The notes below the pieces were generated by a model. That model saw only the letters and a program-made list of their open reading frames with translations. It made no database searches and was not told the origin of the DNA. From Nocardia arizonensis (GTDB taxonomy: Bacteria > Actinomycetota > Actinomycetes > Mycobacteriales > Mycobacteriaceae), in contig NZ_LGYZ01000027.1 of assembly GCF_001310275.1 (NCBI RefSeq), forward strand, positions 62,001 through 126,000: 64,000 nt of DNA. Reading direction: 5' to 3'. Below are positions 17,458-27,019 of the stretch, piece after piece. The translations under genes and the position numbers were made by a program. Every line of letters begins with the position of its first letter. Position 1 is the first letter of the stretch.

Positions 17458-18543
17458 ATGAGCACTTGGCGTGCGGTACGGATGTGGTGGCTGGAACCCA
17501 CGGATTACGACTGGCTGCTGAGCACGCTCCGATACCATTCGGCACTGAATTTGGTGAAGTCCTTGATAGGCATGTCGGGCCTGGGACTGTCGGTGGTCGG
17601 AACCATGCTCCTGCTGTCGGCCGAAGGCCCACAGCATGCCCCGGGGCGAGCGGCGATCGGAGTCATCGCGATCATCTCGGTGCTGATGGCACTGCGCTGG
17701 CTCGTGCTGCCCTGGCCGACAGTGTCGGCATCACTCGGATCGATGGTTGTCGCCGATGTCGCCATCACGACTGTTTGCCTGCTCGTGACCAGTCGCGTCG
17801 CGATGCTCAACATCACCACCCTGATCCTGACCGGCGGCTATATCACCGTCTTCCACAGCGCCAAAATCCTCGCCGCACACGCGGGGTGGGCGCTGTTCTC
17901 GGTGCTCATCGTGATGATTCGAATGATCGCCGCCGATTCCGACCGCAACATACCGCTCGCGGTGGCCACCACGCTGATCATGGTGCTCGCGGTCGTCTTC
18001 GTGCTGCCCGCGCTGCAATTCGTCTTCTGGGTACTGCGCACCGACGCGTTGTCGGATCCGTTGACGACGCTGCTGAACCGGCGTGGACTCGACTACCACC
18101 TACCGCGGCTGTTCCAGTCCGGTCCGCCGACCTGCGCGATGATCATCGACCTCGATCGGTTCAAAGTCGTCAACGACACCTTCGGTCACCAGGAGGGTGA
18201 CAGAGTGCTGGCCAGAACGGCCGCCCGATTGCGCGCGACGGTCGGCCCCGCCGCCACCATCGCGCGCACCGGCGGCGAAGAGTTCACGATCATCGATCAC
18301 CTGGATGCCGCGTCCGCCCGCGCGCTGGCCGAGCGGCTGCGGCACGCCGTCGAGGATTCGACGGAAGTCACCGTCCCGGTCACCGTCAGCATCGGAGTCG
18401 CGGTCTGCGAGCACGCGACGGCTGACGAGCGCTGCCTCCCGTCCGAGCGGCTGCTCGCCTGCGCCGACCAGGCCATGTATCAGGCGAAGGAACAAGGTGG
18501 CAACGCTGTCTCTCTCCGAGAACTCCGCCAGCCGCTTCCATAG
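17458..18543 (+). CDS. membrane-bound diguanylate cyclase (GGDEF)
   Basis: A 361-residue protein that should make cyclic di-GMP from two GTP. The first 190 residues hold about five or six transmembrane helices of no known sensor family. The catalytic domain starts at SDPLTTLLNRRGL (DxLT motif), continues with IDLDRFKVVNDTFGHQEGD, and has an intact GGEEF active loop at about residue 272. The inhibitory RxxD site that normally lies five residues before GGEEF is absent (VGPAATIART), so product feedback by that site is unlikely. ATG 17458 has AGGAGG eight bases upstream, better than the GTG at 17428. Confidence 0.93.
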   Translation: MSTWRAVRMWWLEPTDYDWLLSTLRYHSALNLVKSLIGMSGLGLSVVGTMLLLSAEGPQHAPGRAAIGVIAIISVLMALRWLVLPWPTVSASLGSMVVADVAITTVCLLVTSRVAMLNITTLILTGGYITVFHSAKILAAHAGWALFSVLIVMIRMIAADSDRNIPLAVATTLIMVLAVVFVLPALQFVFWVLRTDALSDPLTTLLNRRGLDYHLPRLFQSGPPTCAMIIDLDRFKVVNDTFGHQEGDRVLARTAARLRATVGPAATIARTGGEEFTIIDHLDAASARALAERLRHAVEDSTEVTVPVTVSIGVAVCEHATADERCLPSERLLACADQAMYQAKEQGGNAVSLRELRQPLP

Positions 18544-18749
18544 CCGCCGACCGATGGATGCGACGCCGCCGCGGGAGTCACCGCCGCGGCTGACCACCCC
18601 GGCGCGGTGGCCGGGCTACGACGTGCGCCGGCATGAGCGGCCAGGTGTCCGGGCGTGGCGAACGCGTGCGGAGCGCCGTGCAGGAGAACGAATTCGCGGG
18701 TTCGGGTCGACGCGCGAGGTTCATGGGGCCGACCTTCGGCAAGTAGCCT

Positions 18750-20306
18750 GTGCGCGTGGAGCCGATGGACAAGACGGTGACGACGGCGCGGCCGGGAGTC
18801 GCCTTGGCGGCGGTCACCACCGTCCTGTTCGTCACCTTTCTCGACACCACCGTGGTCAGTGTCGCGCTCGGGGATATCCGGCGCGAGCTGAGCACCGACG
18901 TCACCCTGCTGCAATGGGTGGTCAACGCCTACACGGTGTTCTTCGCGGGCCTCATGCTCGCGGGCGGATCGCTCGGGGACCGATGGGGCCGCAAGAAGGT
19001 CATGATCGTCGGGTTGGTGATCTTCTGCGCCGGATCGGTGGTCGCGGCGGTGGCGACCAGTGTGGCGCTGCTGATCCTCGGACGCGCGATCATGGGCGTC
19101 GGGGCGGCCGCGTCGGAGCCAGGGACGCTGTCGCTGCTGCGGCACATCTTCCCCGATGAGCGCGCCCGTGCCAGGGCGATCGGCATGTGGGCGGCGGTGT
19201 CGGGACTGGCGTTGGCGGCGGGTCCGGTGCTCGGTGCCGTGCTGGTCGACGCCTACGGATGGCGTTCGATCTTCTGGTTCAACCTGGTGATCGGCGCGGT
19301 GGCCCTCGTCGTCGCGGTGTGGTCGGTGCCCGAGAGCGCCGACCCGCACCCCGGCCCCGTCGACTCGGCCGGATTCGTACTCGGCGCGATCTTCCTCGGA
19401 TCGGTCATCTATGCCGCGACCGCGGGTGCGGAACAGGGCTACTCCGCGCGGCCGGTGCTCGCGCTGTTCGTGCTCGGCGGCATCGCGTTCGCGTGCTTCG
19501 TCGCTGTCGAGGCCCGAGCCCGCGCACCCATGCTCGACTTCCGATATCTGCGCCTGCCCGCCGTGCGCGGTGCGCTGGTCGTCGCCTTCGCCGTCTACTT
19601 CGGCATCTTCTCGATCTTCTTCTTCACCGCGCTGTATCTCCAAGTGATGCAGTCGTATTCGGGCGCGTGCACGGCCGGCGTGTTCGCGCCGATGGCGGTG
19701 GCGATCGTCGTCGGGTCACTGGTCGCGGGTTCGTGGGTGGCTCGCCGCGTCTCGCGCGCACCCATGATCGTCGGCTGCGCGCTCGGCGCGAGCGGAATTC
19801 TGCTGACCCGGCATGTTCTCGACGGACCGTTCCACGACCCCGCGCTCTCGGCCGCGATGGCCGTGGCCGGATTGGGATTCGGACTCGCCGTCGTACCGCT
19901 GACCTCGGCCGTGATGTCGGGAGTGCCCGCGGAGCATTCGGGTATGGCCGCCGCGGTGACCAATACGACGCGCCAGGTCGGCTCCGCGGTGGGCGTCGCC
20001 GTGCTCGGTGCGCTGGTGAACTCCTTCCTCGCCTCGGATCTGAACAATCGCATGACCGAACTGGGTCTGCCGACCGAACTGCAAGCCGATGCCGTCGACG
20101 CGGTCGAACGCGGCAAGATCCCCGAGGGCGTCGACATCACCCCGTATCTGCGATACCTGTCCAAGGTCACCGAGGTGCTCGACACCGGCAAGACGGCCTT
20201 CCACCACGGACTCGATGTCGCCCTGCTGGTCTCGGCCCTGGCGATACTGGCCGCCGCGGTGTTCACGGCGGTCGACGGCGCGCTTCGTCGGGCCGACCGG
20301 ACCTGA
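18750..20306 (+). CDS. MFS transporter, DHA2 family
   Basis: A 518-residue 14-helix exporter with the D1 motif VTFLDTTVVSVALGDIRREL, motif A (GGSLGDRWGRKKVMIVG) and motif C (GLALAAGPVLGAVLV). It probably extrudes drugs or metabolites by proton antiport. The N-terminus is uncertain: GTG 18750, GTG 18756 and ATG 18765 are all in frame. TAGCCT at 18744-18749 could be a -10 box placing the transcript start at GTG 18756, making the message leaderless. It stands alone between the cyclase and kinase genes. Confidence 0.92.
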   Translation: MRVEPMDKTVTTARPGVALAAVTTVLFVTFLDTTVVSVALGDIRRELSTDVTLLQWVVNAYTVFFAGLMLAGGSLGDRWGRKKVMIVGLVIFCAGSVVAAVATSVALLILGRAIMGVGAAASEPGTLSLLRHIFPDERARARAIGMWAAVSGLALAAGPVLGAVLVDAYGWRSIFWFNLVIGAVALVVAVWSVPESADPHPGPVDSAGFVLGAIFLGSVIYAATAGAEQGYSARPVLALFVLGGIAFACFVAVEARARAPMLDFRYLRLPAVRGALVVAFAVYFGIFSIFFFTALYLQVMQSYSGACTAGVFAPMAVAIVVGSLVAGSWVARRVSRAPMIVGCALGASGILLTRHVLDGPFHDPALSAAMAVAGLGFGLAVVPLTSAVMSGVPAEHSGMAAAVTNTTRQVGSAVGVAVLGALVNSFLASDLNNRMTELGLPTELQADAVDAVERGKIPEGVDITPYLRYLSKVTEVLDTGKTAFHHGLDVALLVSALAILAAAVFTAVDGALRRADRT

Positions 20307-20414
20307 CGACACGGAGTCGCGTGGTGTCGTCGACGGAATAGGAGTCGAGCGGTAAGGCGTTCGCCCGGCCTCGCGGGTTGCCGCGGGGTTTCGAAAATGA
20401 CTGGTGGCAGACGG

Positions 20415-20420
20415 TATACT
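20415..20420 (+). promoter_or_regulatory. candidate -10 box (TATACT) upstream of the kinase
   Basis: TATACT at 20415-20420 is a near-consensus vegetative -10 hexamer in a GC-rich context. A good -35 at 16-18 bp was not found. If used, transcription would start near 20427 and give a leader of about 170 bases before the kinase start at 20595. Confidence 0.3.
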
Positions 20421-20594
20421 GTGCGACGGTTGTCGAATTATCAGGTCTGCGCAATCTTTTCGGCATCTCGGCGGACGCACGCCACCGTAGCCGTGCTGTC
20501 ACGGGCCGATGCATGTCGGGCGGACATCGGGGACCATCGTGTTTCGAGGGATGGTGTGTGCGCGGCGCTCACCGCGAGCGGACTCTGGAGTGGC

Positions 20595-22796
20595 GTGCAG
20601 TTGCAGGCAGGGGCGAATTTCGCCGGATACCTGATCGAACGATGCCTCGGCGTCGGTGGTATGGGATCGGTGTACCTCGCTCGGCACCCGCGGCTGGAAC
20701 GGGTCGTCGCGCTGAAACTGCTGGCCGACGCGTTCACCGCCGACCCGAAGGCGCGGGCCGCGTTCGAACGCGAGGTCACCCTCGCCGCGCGGCTCGACCA
20801 TCCCAATATCGTCGCCGTCTACGACCGCAGCGGACCCGAGGACGACGCTCTCTGGCTGACCATGCGCTACGTCGACGGCGGCGACGCGGGCGCACTGCTG
20901 GAATCCGCACCGCGGGGCCTGCCACCCGAGCAGGCCGTGCGCCTGGTCGCCGACGCCGCCGAGGCATTGGACTTCGCCCACGAGCACGGCGTGGTGCACC
21001 GCGACGTGAAACCGGCGAACCTGCTGATCGAACACCGGCCCCGCACCGGAATGCGCGCGTTGCTCACCGATTTCGGCATCGCCCGGACCGTCGACGACAC
21101 CGTGACCCTGTCCTCGGTCTCGGCGAGCTTCGCCTATGCCGCGCCCGAACGGTTCACCAATGTCGCCGACCACCGCGCCGACATATACTCCCTCGGCTGC
21201 ACTCTCTACCACCTCCTGACCGGCGTGCACCCGTTCCCGCGCGCCGATCAGGCCGCGGTCATCGCCGCCCACCTCGCCGAACCGCCGCCCGCGCCGCGCG
21301 ACCTGCGTCCGGCGCTGCCCGAGGGATTCGACCGCGTCATAGCCACCGCGCTGGCCAAGAAACCGGGCCGCCGCTACGGCACCTGTGTCGCACTGGCCGA
21401 GGCCGCTGCCGAAGCGCTCACCACCGTGGCGAGTCCCGTGCCGTCGGTTCCGGCGCGTCCGATTGCCGCACCGAAGCCCGCGCCGCCGACCAATACCCTC
21501 CCTGTCATCGAGCGCGATATGGCCGGGTCGCAGCCCGACGATCCGCCGGACCGGCGGCACCCCGAAGCACCTGGGCGACCGGAATCGGCGTCGACGGAGA
21601 AGATCGGACCGGATGCGGCGGTGCCCGGCCCCGAACCGGCGACGATCGGTTCGGGTGACGTCACCGCCGCCGACCTGGAACACGCCCCCGATTCGACGGC
21701 CGCCGAATCGGAATTGATTGCATCGTCCGAGTTGAACGGTGTGGCAGGTCAGGCGCGGTCGGCGGCGGACGAGTCGGGTCGAGGGTCGGATCCCGCGCGA
21801 CCGGGACGCCCTTCGGACAGTGCTGCGACATCGACGGATTCGGCGGCGGCGCAGGCGGATTCGGCGGCAGCGCTGGCAAATTCCGCGGCACGGGAGGCGG
21901 ATTCGGCGGCAGGAAAGGCGGGTTCGGCGTCGACCGTGCCGGATGAGCCCGAGTCGATCGCGGCGCAGTCCGAGGTCGTGCCGGACACGCGGCGGGCCGA
22001 TGGGATCGCGCCCGAATCCGCGCGGTCGGGTACGACACTGCCCGAACGTGTTCGTCCAGATGCGACTCTGCCGGACAGTGACCCACCGCTACCCGATCAC
22101 GTGCGGCCGGACGCGTCGCCGCCCGAGGCGGACGAGTCGGATCCGATCGCGTCGGAGCGAGATCGCGAGGAAGACGGCGCGCCGCGGACCGATCGGCCGT
22201 CCTCCGGCAAGCCGCTCCGCACGGGGCCGCCTTACCGACCCTCGACCCCGCGCGCCGCCCATGGCCGCCGACTGATCGTCGGCGGTGCCGCCTGTCTGAT
22301 CGCACTCGCCGCCGCGGCCGCCGCGACCACCACACTCGGTCACACGCCCGCGGACGGCCCAACCACCCCCTCCGCCGTACCGATCACCGTCAGCGGATCT
22401 CCGAACGCGACGACCGCCCTCCCGGCCGAACCGGTTGTCGTCCGCACACCGAGAGCGGAGCCGGTCGCGGCGCCACCACGCGGCGATCAGGCGCCCGCAC
22501 CCAATGCGGCTCCCGCCCCACCCGCGCTCACTCCGGCGGAGAACCCGGTTCGAATTCCGCCGGACACCAACCCGCGGCTCCCGATCCCGACCGAGGACGT
22601 CATTTCCGATCCCGGCCCGATCGAGACGACACCGACGCTCCCGACGACGGACTCGCGCAAACCCACCGGAACCACGGTGCCGAACACGTCCGAAACCCCG
22701 ACCACCACGCCCGCGACCACGACCACTGCGCCGCCGTCGACGCCGGTGGCGACGACGTCCCACCCGGAATCGACACCGCCGCAGTCGAATCGGTAG
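20595..22796 (+). CDS. transmembrane Ser/Thr protein kinase (PknB/Hanks type)
   Basis: About 733 residues. The kinase domain (about 8-280) has the Gly loop LGVGGMGSVYLAR, Lys41, Glu60, the catalytic loop HRDVKPANLL (135-144), DFGIAR (159-164) and the activation segment TLSSVSASFAYAAPERF, so it should be active. A long acidic, Ala/Ser/Pro-rich linker (about 300-550) includes a heptad-like ADSAA repeat. One membrane helix (about 559-583) leads to a Pro/Thr-rich external tail without PASTA repeats. GTG 20595 was chosen because GGAG lies just upstream and residues before it look non-coding. Likely a sensor for envelope or growth signals, resembling PknF-type kinases. No adjacent phosphatase or FHA gene. 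Confidence 0.9.
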   Translation: MQLQAGANFAGYLIERCLGVGGMGSVYLARHPRLERVVALKLLADAFTADPKARAAFEREVTLAARLDHPNIVAVYDRSGPEDDALWLTMRYVDGGDAGALLESAPRGLPPEQAVRLVADAAEALDFAHEHGVVHRDVKPANLLIEHRPRTGMRALLTDFGIARTVDDTVTLSSVSASFAYAAPERFTNVADHRADIYSLGCTLYHLLTGVHPFPRADQAAVIAAHLAEPPPAPRDLRPALPEGFDRVIATALAKKPGRRYGTCVALAEAAAEALTTVASPVPSVPARPIAAPKPAPPTNTLPVIERDMAGSQPDDPPDRRHPEAPGRPESASTEKIGPDAAVPGPEPATIGSGDVTAADLEHAPDSTAAESELIASSELNGVAGQARSAADESGRGSDPARPGRPSDSAATSTDSAAAQADSAAALANSAAREADSAAGKAGSASTVPDEPESIAAQSEVVPDTRRADGIAPESARSGTTLPERVRPDATLPDSDPPLPDHVRPDASPPEADESDPIASERDREEDGAPRTDRPSSGKPLRTGPPYRPSTPRAAHGRRLIVGGAACLIALAAAAAATTTLGHTPADGPTTPSAVPITVSGSPNATTALPAEPVVVRTPRAEPVAAPPRGDQAPAPNAAPAPPALTPAENPVRIPPDTNPRLPIPTEDVISDPGPIETTPTLPTTDSRKPTGTTVPNTSETPTTTPATTTTAPPSTPVATTSHPESTPPQSNR
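21832..21930 (+). repeat. in-frame heptad-coding repeat in the kinase linker
   Basis: The GGCGGATTCGGCGGC-like unit recurs about four times at 21-base spacing, encoding successive seven-residue units of the form A-x-SAA-x-x (TDSAAAQ, ADSAAAL, ANSAARE, ADSAAGK). It lies in the cytoplasmic linker between kinase domain and membrane helix. Copy number is likely variable between strains by slippage; that is inference. Confidence 0.7.
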
Positions 22797-22839
22797 CGCG
22801 GCGCCGACCTCCACACGCGTTGTCCTCTACACTCCGGCA

Positions 22840-23118
22840 GTGTCCCTGGTTCCGGATGTCGTGGCCAATCTCGTTGCCAATTTCTTGTTCTGGCTCGCCC
22901 TCGGGTTCGGCTTTCTCGTAGCCGCTCGCGCGATCGAACGACGGATGGTCCGATTCTTCGGCCTCGGCAACGGCCGTCGACTGTTCCTCTACCTGTCGAA
23001 CGCGACCGCCGACGACGCGTCACGCCCGGACGGTCGACCTCGACTGGCCTTGGCTTTCCACGGCCGGAGGCTGCGGGCCGCCCGATCGGCTGTCAGACCG
23101 CGTCGGACAGGGCGGTGA
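22840..23118 (+). pseudogene. truncated single-pass membrane protein of a larger family
   Basis: Starts GTG 22840: MSLVPDVVANLVANFLFWLALGFGFLVAARAIERRMVRFFGLGNGRRLFLYLSN. A membrane helix followed by FFGL..GRRLFLYLSN closely resembles the start of larger actinobacterial proteins in which a helix precedes a cytoplasmic alpha/beta domain of several hundred residues. Here similarity ends around residue 60 and the remaining residues are Arg-rich and low in hydrophobics before a stop at 23118. The end overlaps the convergent aldo/keto reductase gene by 26 bp. I interpret it as a 3'-deleted remnant; a genuine 92-residue protein is possible. Confidence 0.5.
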
Positions 23119-23965
23119 ACTCCTCGTCGGTGAGGGTCACGGTCGCCGCGGCGATGTTCTCCTCGACGTGGGCCACCGACGAAGTGCCGGGAATCGGCAG
23201 CAGCACCGGTGAACGGCGCAGCAACCACGCGAGGGCGAGTTGTGAGGGCGAGGCACCGTGCCGGGCGGAGATGGTGTCGAGGGGACCGCCGCGACGGGCG
23301 AGCTCACCGGTCGCGATCGGGAACCACGGGATGAAGCCGATATCGTTGGCCTCGGCGTAGTCGAGCACATCCTCGGACCCGCGGTTGGCGAGATTGTAGA
23401 GGTTCTGCACCGAGACGATGTTCGCGATCTCACGCGCCTGCGCGAGTTGCTCCACGGTCACCTCGGACACGCCGATGTGGCGTATCTTGCCCTCCTGCTG
23501 GAACTCGACCAGCGCCCCGATCTGATCGGCCAGCGGAACCTTCTTGTCGATACGATGCAACTGGAACAGATCGATCCGATCCACACCGAGATGCCGCAGG
23601 CTCAATTCCATTTGCTGACGCAGGTATTCGGGCCGCCCGACCGGACGCCAGTCCCCGGGCCCGGAGCGGGTCAGACCGGCCTTGGTCGCGATGACCAGAT
23701 CGTCCCGATACGGGTGCAGAGCCCGGCGGATCAGCTGCTCGCTGACGAAAGGACCGTAGGAGTCCGCGGTGTCGATGAAGGTGACGCCGAGTTCGACCGC
23801 GCGCCGCAGCACGCGCACGGCCTCCTCGGGATCGGCCGGGTCACCCCAGACGCCGGGGCCGGTGATCTGCATCGCGCCGTAGCCGAGCCGATGGATCGGC
23901 ATGTCACCGCCGAGTGCGAACGTTCCCGAGGCCGCGGCGGGCCGGTCGATGGTTTCGGTGGCCAT
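23093..23965 (-). CDS. aldo/keto reductase
   Basis: A 290-residue NADPH-dependent oxidoreductase of the AKR superfamily. It shows [31 protein letters not shown] (catalytic Asp and Tyr), [14 protein letters not shown] (Lys), DLFQLHRID (His) and [14 protein letters not shown], the cofactor-binding end. The closest pattern is the AKR11/YajO-like bacterial group that reduces aldehydes. GGAAGGAG lies before the ATG at 23965. Product and pathway are not evident; no linked regulator. Confidence 0.93.
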   Translation of the reverse strand: MATETIDRPAAASGTFALGGDMPIHRLGYGAMQITGPGVWGDPADPEEAVRVLRRAVELGVTFIDTADSYGPFVSEQLIRRALHPYRDDLVIATKAGLTRSGPGDWRPVGRPEYLRQQMELSLRHLGVDRIDLFQLHRIDKKVPLADQIGALVEFQQEGKIRHIGVSEVTVEQLAQAREIANIVSVQNLYNLANRGSEDVLDYAEANDIGFIPWFPIATGELARRGGPLDTISARHGASPSQLALAWLLRRSPVLLPIPGTSSVAHVEENIAAATVTLTDEEFTALSDAV

Positions 23966-24385
23966 GAGAGTGCTCCTTCCGGTCGCCCGGCGGCGGGTCT
24001 GGTCGGGACCGCGGCCGCCGGACGGATCGAGGTTCTGTTGGCGTTCCTGTCTGGTCGCCAACGCGGCCGATCCCCGAATTAGTCCCGAGAGGCGTCGGGG
24101 GACCGCGCCGGCCTCGCGTTCGACTTCCGCCACGACAACAGCGCATTCGTGGCGAATATGCAGGTCGAATGAATGTCCCATTACGGTCGGATTGCTCGAC
24201 AGCCGATTCGACAGCGCGCGCGGCGATCGAATTGTGCCCGATCCCGATCCCGATGACGGGTCGCCGTCGGTGAATTCCAGCCGTTGCGGGAGACCACCAG
24301 TCGATCACACGATGGCGAGTCGGGGAGAAATTGATGTCGAGTCGGTGCTGATGCGGTGGAGTGCGGTGGCGAATAATCTGACCGC
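23966..24385. other. 420-bp divergent intergenic region
   Basis: No gene was recognised. It contains a triple tandem CCCGAT (about 24239-24256) and ends with TAATCT at 24374-24379, a good -10 box seven bases before the GTG at 24386. That arrangement implies a leaderless transcript for the following lipoprotein gene. Weak open frames on both strands lack ribosome sites. Confidence 0.5.
24374..24379 (+). promoter_or_regulatory. -10 box for a leaderless transcript
   Basis: TAATCT lies so that the expected transcription start (+7) coincides with the GTG start codon at 24386. No Shine-Dalgarno sequence precedes that GTG, which fits leaderless initiation, common in actinobacteria. Confidence 0.5.
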
Positions 24386-25643
24386 GTGCCTCTGACGTCT
24401 CCATTGCAGGATGACACCACCGACGCGCACCGGAGGCTTCGGCCAGGTGCGCGCTTCGCGATCTTCGTTCCCGTCGTCGTTCTCGCCACGGCCACCGGTT
24501 GCGGTTCTTCCGATCGAGCGGATTCGCCGCCCCCGGCGACGACCTCGGCCCCGGTTACCGTGATGGCGGCCGAAACGGTGCCACCGCACCTGGCCACCCT
24601 GCTGCCGGGCATGCCGCCACCGCTGTCGCCGACCGACGTATACGCCGCGAACCGCGAACTGAGCCCGTCGGTGGCCGACCACCGGCCGCTGGTCTACGTG
24701 CCGAACAGTCAGTCCCATACGGTGACGGTGATCGATCCGGCCACCTTCGAGGTGATCGACAGATTCCCGGCAGGCGGTCTCGAACCGCAGCATGTGGTGC
24801 CGTCCTATGACATGCAGACGCTCTACGTCACCAACGACCTGCCGCTCGGCGGGGGAAGCCTGCTGCCGATCGATCCGCGTTACCGGCAAGCCGGGGCAGG
24901 CGTTCCCGGTCCGCGATCCCTACAACATGTATTACACGCCGGACGGTCGGTTCGCGCTGGTCGTCGCGGAGGCGGACAAATCGCTGGACTTCTACGATCC
25001 GAAGTCCTGGGAGAAGTTGCATTCGATGGCCGTGCCGGACTGCCCCGGCGTCGACCATATGGATTTCACCGCCGACGGCCGCTTCGCCTTGGCCAGTTGC
25101 GAATTCATGGGCAGGATGCTGGTTTTCGACGTCGCGCAGCGCACCGTGCTCGACTTGATCGACCTGCCCGGCGGCCGCTCCGGCATGCCGCAGGACGTGA
25201 AACTCTCCCCGGACGGGCACACGTTCTACATCGCCGACATGATGGCCGACGGCATGTACACCGTCGACGCGGCGACCTTCGAATACACCGGCTACATCCC
25301 GACCGGCAAGGGCACACACGGGCTCTACATCACCCGCGATTCCAAGCGGATGCTCGTCACCAATCGCGACGAGGGCAGCATATCGGTCTGGGATTTCGCC
25401 GAGAACAAGATCGTGCACAAGTGGCGCATCCCCGGCGGCGGCAGCCCCGACATGGGCAACCTCTCCGCTGACGGCCGCGTCTTCTGGGTCTCCGGCCGCT
25501 ACCACGGCGAGGTGTATGCCATCGACATCGTCAACTGGAACCTGCTGGCCCGCATACCCATCGGCGGCGGCGGACCGCACGGCCTCACGATCTGGCCACA
25601 GCCCGGTCGCTACTCCACCGGCCACACCGGCGTCATGCGGTAG
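24386..25643 (+). pseudogene. YVTN-type beta-propeller lipoprotein, frameshifted
   Basis: Two frames together encode one protein of about 419 residues. The first (from GTG 24386) has a lipoprotein signal (VVLATATGCGSSD, Cys about residue 36), then YVPNSQSHTVTVIDPATFEVIDRFPAGG and LYVTNDLPLGGGSLLPIDP. The second continues VTGKPGQAFPVRDPYNMYYTPDGRFALVV and several more propeller blades (FDVAQRTVLDLIDLPGG, VDAATFEYTGYIPTG, WDFAENKIVHKWRIPGG) to 25643. The join falls at 24871-24882, where removing one base restores the frame. The family binds or scaffolds partners at the cell surface. It may be a real pseudogene or a base-call error. Confidence 0.8.
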
Positions 25644-25703
25644 CGGCCTGTCGCATACGGTTCACCGCGGGCAGTCGGTGGTCCCGAATCGCCCGGGACC
25701 CGG

Positions 25704-26897
25704 ATGGCCGCCGCGCAACGGCGAGCGAGGGACAGCGGACGCGGGAGCCGAGCCGAGGTCTCGAGCATTGTTCGAGAATGCCGCAAGTCGAGGAACGAAT
25801 CCGTCCTGAACGCCTCCTACCGGCGGTTGGCCGCCACCCGCTGGCCCGAGGAATTTCCCGGCGTCGGCTGGACCTACGGCATTCCGACCAGCTACGTGCG
25901 GGAACTGGCAGAGTACTGGCGCGGCGGCTTCGACTGGCGGGCGCAGGAGGCGGCCTGGAATCGGCATCCGCAATTCGTCACCGAAATCGACGGGCAGCGT
26001 GTGCATTTCCTGCATGTCCGCTCGCCGGAGTCCGATGCGCTGCCGCTGGTCCTTGTGCACGGCTGGCCCTTCGAGGACTTCACCGCCATGATCGGCGCGC
26101 TCACCGATCCGATCGCGCACGGAGGCGCTGCGGAAGATGCCTTCCACCTGGTGATTCCGACGCTGCCGGGGTTCGGCTTCTCCGGCCCGACCCGCGTGGC
26201 CGGCGCGGCCTCGACCGAGCGCGGCGCGGAGCTCGTCGCGGAACTCATGGCGGAGCTGGGGTATGGGCGCTACGGCGCGCACGGCGGCGACGCGGGCTCG
26301 TTCATCGCACCGCAGCTCGGGCGCATCGACACCGAGCATGTGGCGGGCGTCCACCTCAACGATCCGATCACCATTCCCTCCTGGGATGACGACGGATCCG
26401 GTTACAGCGCAACCGATCGGGAGAAGCTGACGCGATTGCGGGACTGGAGCGGCAACGAAACCTCGGGCTACGCGGGCATGCACGCCACCCGGCCGCAGAC
26501 CCTCGCCCCGGCGGTCGCCGACTCGCCCGCGGGCATGCTCGCATGGGTGCTGGATGTGGTGAACACCTTCACCGATCCCGCCAAGGCCACGCCCTCCGAC
26601 GCGATCGACCGCGACATGCTGCTCACCAATCTCTCGATTATGTGGTTCACCAACACCGCGGGTTCATCCATGCGCCTGTACAAGGAATCCCGACAGTGGG
26701 GCGCCGATCTGCCGGATTCCGGTGTGCCGACCGGCATCGCGGTCTTCCCGGGCAACAACACGATTCGCGCCGTCGCCGAGAAACAGAACACGGTGGTGCA
26801 CTGGTCGGAGTTCGACCGCGGCGGACACTTCGCGCCGATGGAGGCGCCCGATCTCCTCATCGGCGACCTGCGCGAATTCTTCCGCGAACTCCGCTGA
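25704..26897 (+). CDS. epoxide hydrolase family protein (EHN + alpha/beta hydrolase)
   Basis: About 397 residues from this ATG. The EHN region is seen as [21 protein letters not shown] and [28 protein letters not shown], followed by FLHVRSPE and the HGWPF oxyanion motif. The nucleophile Asp lies in [15 protein letters not shown], and the catalytic His in [16 protein letters not shown]. These match juvenile-hormone/microsomal-type epoxide hydrolases of actinobacteria. The first 35 residues do not match the family (expected short MxREFRIEVPQ-type strand), and the true start may be downstream or the start region slightly damaged. Substrate unknown. Confidence 0.88.
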   Translation: MAAAQRRARDSGRGSRAEVSSIVRECRKSRNESVLNASYRRLAATRWPEEFPGVGWTYGIPTSYVRELAEYWRGGFDWRAQEAAWNRHPQFVTEIDGQRVHFLHVRSPESDALPLVLVHGWPFEDFTAMIGALTDPIAHGGAAEDAFHLVIPTLPGFGFSGPTRVAGAASTERGAELVAELMAELGYGRYGAHGGDAGSFIAPQLGRIDTEHVAGVHLNDPITIPSWDDDGSGYSATDREKLTRLRDWSGNETSGYAGMHATRPQTLAPAVADSPAGMLAWVLDVVNTFTDPAKATPSDAIDRDMLLTNLSIMWFTNTAGSSMRLYKESRQWGADLPDSGVPTGIAVFPGNNTIRAVAEKQNTVVHWSEFDRGGHFAPMEAPDLLIGDLREFFRELR

Positions 26898-27019
26898 TTC
26901 GTCCCGCCGAACAGTGCGGACGGTAGGAGCGTGCGCATCGCGACGATTGTGTGCGCACCGGCTCACGAGCCATCACGACCCGCCCGACACGTGCGAGCCG
27001 AATCCGACGGCGGCCGCGA

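Noticed and set aside
21832..21930. CRISPR-like repeat
   Set aside because: The units are in frame in a kinase gene, adjacent without unique spacers, and code for a seven-residue repeat.
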